From NCBI GenBank assembly GCA_950097015.1, contig CATNEN010000001.1, positions 27,491,946-27,555,945 of the forward strand: a stretch of 64,000 nt of DNA, in the 5' to 3' direction. The position numbers were made by a program, and so were the translations under genes. The DNA comes from Macrostomum hystrix. Taxonomy: Eukaryota > Platyhelminthes > Macrostomidae. The notes under the pieces were generated by a model. That model saw only the letters and a program-made list of their open reading frames with translations. It was not told where the DNA came from and ran no database searches. Shown here one piece after another: positions 60,771 through 64,000 of this stretch (its first letter is position 1; each line of letters begins with the position of its first letter).

Positions 60771-61505
60771 TCCGGGAATGCCGCTCAGGCTGGCAGGCGG
60801 GTAGGCAAACCTGAGAAGATAACAGTGGCAGTTGAGTCTTAGAGAAGATCACAGCCTGACAGTGGCTCGGGCATGGCACTCGGTCGCACACTCCGATCCT
60901 GGATGTCGCATTTCTAGTCCAGAAGGTGGCGTGCGGTCGCCTCACAGTCAGGCTGGGCAACATGGTCCATGAAAGATGGATCTATCTAAAAAGCAATTTA
61001 TAGAATCAGTTTTCCTTGTTACACCAAGGAATCGTGCATTCATATGTACGAGTATCAGCTCACGGAATAATACAAAGTGAAGCATTGTATTGCTTGAGAT
61101 TCAGCTCACCCTGGATAGGTCTGAGCGAACACGGAATTACGGGCGCTGCTTCCGCACTTCTGTGTTTGATTTTCCCGAGCAGGCCCAGTTGCAATCGGAC
61201 TCACATCGCCGCTCCATAGAGCCCATAGGACAGGCCGCAAAGCACTGATAGCTGTATTGTAGACCGAAGTACGGAAAGCCGCCAAGAGAGCAGATTTTGC
61301 TGCAGAGCTCGCCGCGTCATGCTGCTGTACACTCCGGCGCTGTCGCTGTGAGCGAATTCCCGAGCCTGCTCACCCGTGCAGCCCGTTCAGATCTCTGACG
61401 CTTGAGGAGTTATCGATGAAGCAGCCGATGTAGGAGAACTGAGCGACCCTGGCAGCTGCGATGGGTCAGGCAGCAGATGGTGGCAAGCAGAACTCTGATC
61501 ATCAT
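60750..61505 (-). CDS. W10: WSC plus PAN-like protein with many small indels
   Basis: Exon 1 61505-61110 (two adjacent ATGs; signal peptide MMIRVLLATICCL), exon 2 60985-60750. WSC landmarks appear in changing frames: FSYIGCFIDN, SLGGFPYFGLQYSYQC and RNSVFAQTYP. Exon 2 shows ATFWTRNATSR, CQAVIFSKTQL and LLRFAYP-type sequence and ends GDYYLRG-stop in the array. At least five one-base changes are needed to read it through. The exon 2 length (236) equals that of W4 and W6. Confidence 0.6.
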
Positions 61506-62215
61506 TTCAGGAAGCTCTTCTTCACTGGCCAGCAGTCCAGAAGGCAATCGTTTTAACTAGAGTTCTTCTTGACGCTGCAATTCTTACTGCAGTGGACACT
61601 GCACTCCTCATCCCGTGAGCAGTCCTCACCTAATCAGAAGGCTGCAGTGCCTGGCTAGCTGTAGTGAATTTAGGCCCAGTGCTTTGGACCAGCAATATTT
61701 TCATATTTCCATGGAAACAGATCTTTTTCCAAGCTCTTTTTCTCGAGCAAGGACTCAGAACTCAGAATACTGCTCAAGAAACCACAATCCAACAAGAAGC
61801 AGCCTCGAAAGAAAGGGTTGAATAAAAAACAACCAATATGCTGGTAGCGACATTTACATTTGTTAAAATGATTTCAATCACTCTCTTAAAATGGAATCTT
61901 AATTGTACCTGCTAGCAAGACCGTAACACTGCAGCAAAAACTCCAGTAACAATTGAAGCGAACAAGAATAGAAAAACCACAGTTCTGCGTCCACCGGAAT
62001 GACAACACAGCTAAATAACTGCCTCGAAGTGCAGGCTTTTGATTTAACACAGCCGTCATATTTGGGGTATAAAAATAGCATCTGTGGATTCTGCATGTGG
62101 GAGTCACCATGTCAGGAAAACAAATTTGGATTTAGGAAAGAAAACAAGAGAAAAACGTGTCGCAAAACTAAATGTAATCTGAAATGCCTAACAATCAACT
62201 CTAAAAAATTAAAAA
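61506..62215. other. No gene seen
   Basis: W10 upstream sequence; overlapping 65-75 codon ORFs near 61.9-62.1 kb have no recognisable motif. Confidence 0.4.
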
Positions 62216-62221
62216 AAGCTC

Positions 62222-62812
62222 AGCTGTCCCCTTCAGCTCGCCTGTCCAATCTGCTCACCTGTCCCTTCAGCTCACCTGTCCCTTCAGCTCACCTGTCCAA
62301 TCTACTCACCTGTCCCTTCAGCTCACCTGTCCCTTCAGCTCGCCTGTCCAATCTGCTCACCTGTCCCTTCAGCTCACCTGTCCCTTCAGCTCACCTGTCC
62401 AATCTACTCACCTGTCCCTTCAGCTCACCTGTCCCTTCAGCTCACCTGTCCAATCTGCTCACCTGTCCCTTCAGCTAACCTGTCCCTTCAGCTCACCTGT
62501 CCCTTCAGCTCACGTGTCCCTTAAGCTCACCTGTCCCTTCAGCTCACGTGTCCCTTCAGCTCACCTGTCACTTCAGCTCACCTGTCCCCTTCAGCTCACG
62601 TGTCCCTTCAGCTCACCTGTCACTTCAGCTCACCTGTCCCTTCAGCTCACGTGTCCCTTCAGCTCACCTGTCCCTTCAGCTCACCTGTCCCTTAAGCTCA
62701 CCTGTCCCTTCAGCTCACCTGTCCCTTCAGCTCACCTGTCCCTTCAGCTCACCTGTCCCTTCAGCTCACCTGTCCCTTCAGCTCACGTGTCCCTTCAGCT
62801 CACCTGTCTATT
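62222..62812. repeat. 17-bp repeat, reverse orientation, about 34 units
   Basis: Units of CCCTTCAGCTCACCTGT, the reverse complement of the 53.3 kb unit. The left part has a higher-order pattern in which CCAATCTGCTCACCTGT or CCAATCTACTCACCTGT recurs every three units. Confidence 0.93.
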
Positions 62813-62814
62813 TA

Positions 62815-63720
62815 GGAGCTCATGCCTCCAGTCCTCAATCTGAACAGTGTTACAGACTGAATCGTAAAATAGTGCTTTGTTGTAAGTTCAGTTGTCAAGG
62901 ACGAGTGTGAGTTTTGTATTTTTCGAAAAAATTGCAAGTAAATTGTCGCGATGTGAGTGAAAACCATAGGACCACTAGAGGAAGGAAGCGACATTTCGTT
63001 TCTTGGAAAATTTATTATAAAGGCATTAAATATATTTATTTTGTTAAATAAAATGAATATCAATATTCATAATTGATGCTTTTTTTAAATCGTTGAAGCA
63101 TCATGTTTTGAAAGTTGTGCTTAAATAAATGCATTGGATCTGCTTCCGATATGAATTTATTACCATTTTAATGTGAAAAAGTGAAAATTTTCTACCTCGC
63201 TAGTGTTTTTCCCCGAGAAAATCTGCCTTTTTACAATTACTACTCATTATAGTACATCTTAAGCTGTCAAAGTCTGTCACTTAGCGAATGTCAGTTTGTC
63301 AGATATCACGCTGGTGAGCACTTGAGGGTGTTGTCATTTCATTTTCCTCTTCTTATCTGAAAGCAAAGCGACTTTCTTGACAACGAGAAAATTGCATATT
63401 ACAAAATTACAAAGGCATTTGTCTCACCTGTCAATTGCTTCTGGGATAAGTCACACACAACACGACAAGCGCACGCACAATCATAAAAGATCACAAAGAA
63501 CTTCACTAAGCCATCATACAGGGTGACAGACATTGCGATAAATAACTTTGAGTTCTGATTCAGGTGACACTCGTACCTGTGAGTTCAAAATATCCCAACA
63601 GATTTCTGCAGTTGAGAATTTTTGAAACAGTGTATGAAACGTCCAAACCTAATTAGAAAGGTGTCCCGTTCCCAATGGCTTCTGAATACCTAAAACTCTT
63701 GCAGGATACCTATAACTCAA
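62815..63720. other. No gene seen
   Basis: AT-rich, nothing recognised. Confidence 0.4.
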
Positions 63721-63872
63721 GTGGTTGGGATTCTGAAAGTGGTTGGGATTCTGAAAGTGGTTGGGATTCTGAAAGTGGTTGGGATTCTGAAAGTGGTTGG
63801 GATTCTGAAAGTGGTTGGGATTCTGAAAGTGGTTGGGATTCTGAAAGTGGTTGGGATTCTGGAAGTGGTTGG
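63721..63872. repeat. 18-bp repeat, about 8.5 copies
   Basis: Tandem GTGGTTGGGATTCTGAAA units. The plus strand reads Gly-Trp-Asp-Ser-Glu-Ser repeatedly in a frame open from an ATG at 63675 to 63920, but there is no other coding support. Confidence 0.9.
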
Positions 63873-64000
63873 GATCTATGCAGGCTTATGCAAATAAATG
63901 AAAATTTATTGATGTTTTAGGAGCAATGAATTATTGTACCTGTCAATTACTGGCTGATTGTTGGCCATCTGACTTTTCTCGAGAACGTAGCAAAGTAAAA
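63873..64000. other. Window end, no gene seen
   Basis: AT-rich sequence after the 18-bp repeat. Confidence 0.4.

Noticed and set aside
62000-62910. ORFs of 109-159 codons (LQLTCPFSSPVPSAHLS repeats)
   Set aside because: Generated by the 17-bp array, which is open in some frames.
63675-63920. ORF of 81 codons with Gly-Trp-Asp-Ser-Glu-Ser repeats
   Set aside because: The 18-bp repeat accounts for it; flanking codons show no signal peptide or domain, so I list it as a repeat only.

Overview
The window looks like nuclear DNA of an invertebrate animal. It has many-exon genes with GT-AG introns, codon use with G/C-rich third positions, tRNA-derived SINEs, Helitrons, a Ty3/gypsy LTR retrotransposon, a Penelope-like relic and a very large amount of tandem-repeat DNA. 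Together with a ciliary gene and a family of small secreted WSC proteins this would suit a free-living flatworm such as Macrostomum, but the species is an inference. Nothing in it is bacterial.

Layout. (1) 1-2.4 kb: two members, W1 (partial) and W2, of a family of small secreted proteins. Each has a signal peptide, a WSC domain in exon 1 and a PAN/apple-like cysteine module in exon 2. (2) 3.3-13.76 kb: two head-to-tail Helitrons on the minus strand, each carrying the same hAT-like MITE and a C-terminal Pif1-type helicase fragment. The second Helitron is split by a young, nested 6.8 kb gypsy element. (3) 13.76-19.4 kb: SINEs, a 2.5 kb 21-bp minisatellite, and WSC gene W3. (4) 19.68-44.72 kb: the 3' 22 exons (about 2190 codons) of CFAP46, a large component of the C1d projection of the ciliary central pair. 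Its introns are swollen by unrelated minisatellites (21, 22/24, 25, 29, 30, 50 and 8 bp units), SINEs and a Penelope relic. (5) 45-61.5 kb: more WSC paralogues, with W4, W5, W6 and W10 on minus and W7, W8, W9 on plus, duplicated together with their flanks. (6) 61.5-64 kb: further short tandem repeats and no recognised gene.

The most unusual structure concerns the WSC family. The 21-bp minisatellite after most copies is a tandem expansion of the gene's own last seven codons, Asp-Tyr-Tyr-Leu-(Arg/Cys/His)-Gly-stop. It stays in frame, so every unit carries the same C-terminus and its own stop. The array is found beside paralogues on both sides of CFAP46. A second unusual structure is CFAP46 intron 2, which begins with 17 exact tandem copies of a 25-bp unit, each holding a consensus 5' splice site.

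Most WSC copies differ from their paralogues by one-base insertions, with few deletions. Gene decay and uncorrected long-read indels cannot be told apart from sequence alone. The N-terminal third of CFAP46 was not found; it must lie outside the window, with the WSC genes and transposons then inside a giant intron, or be lost or misassembled.
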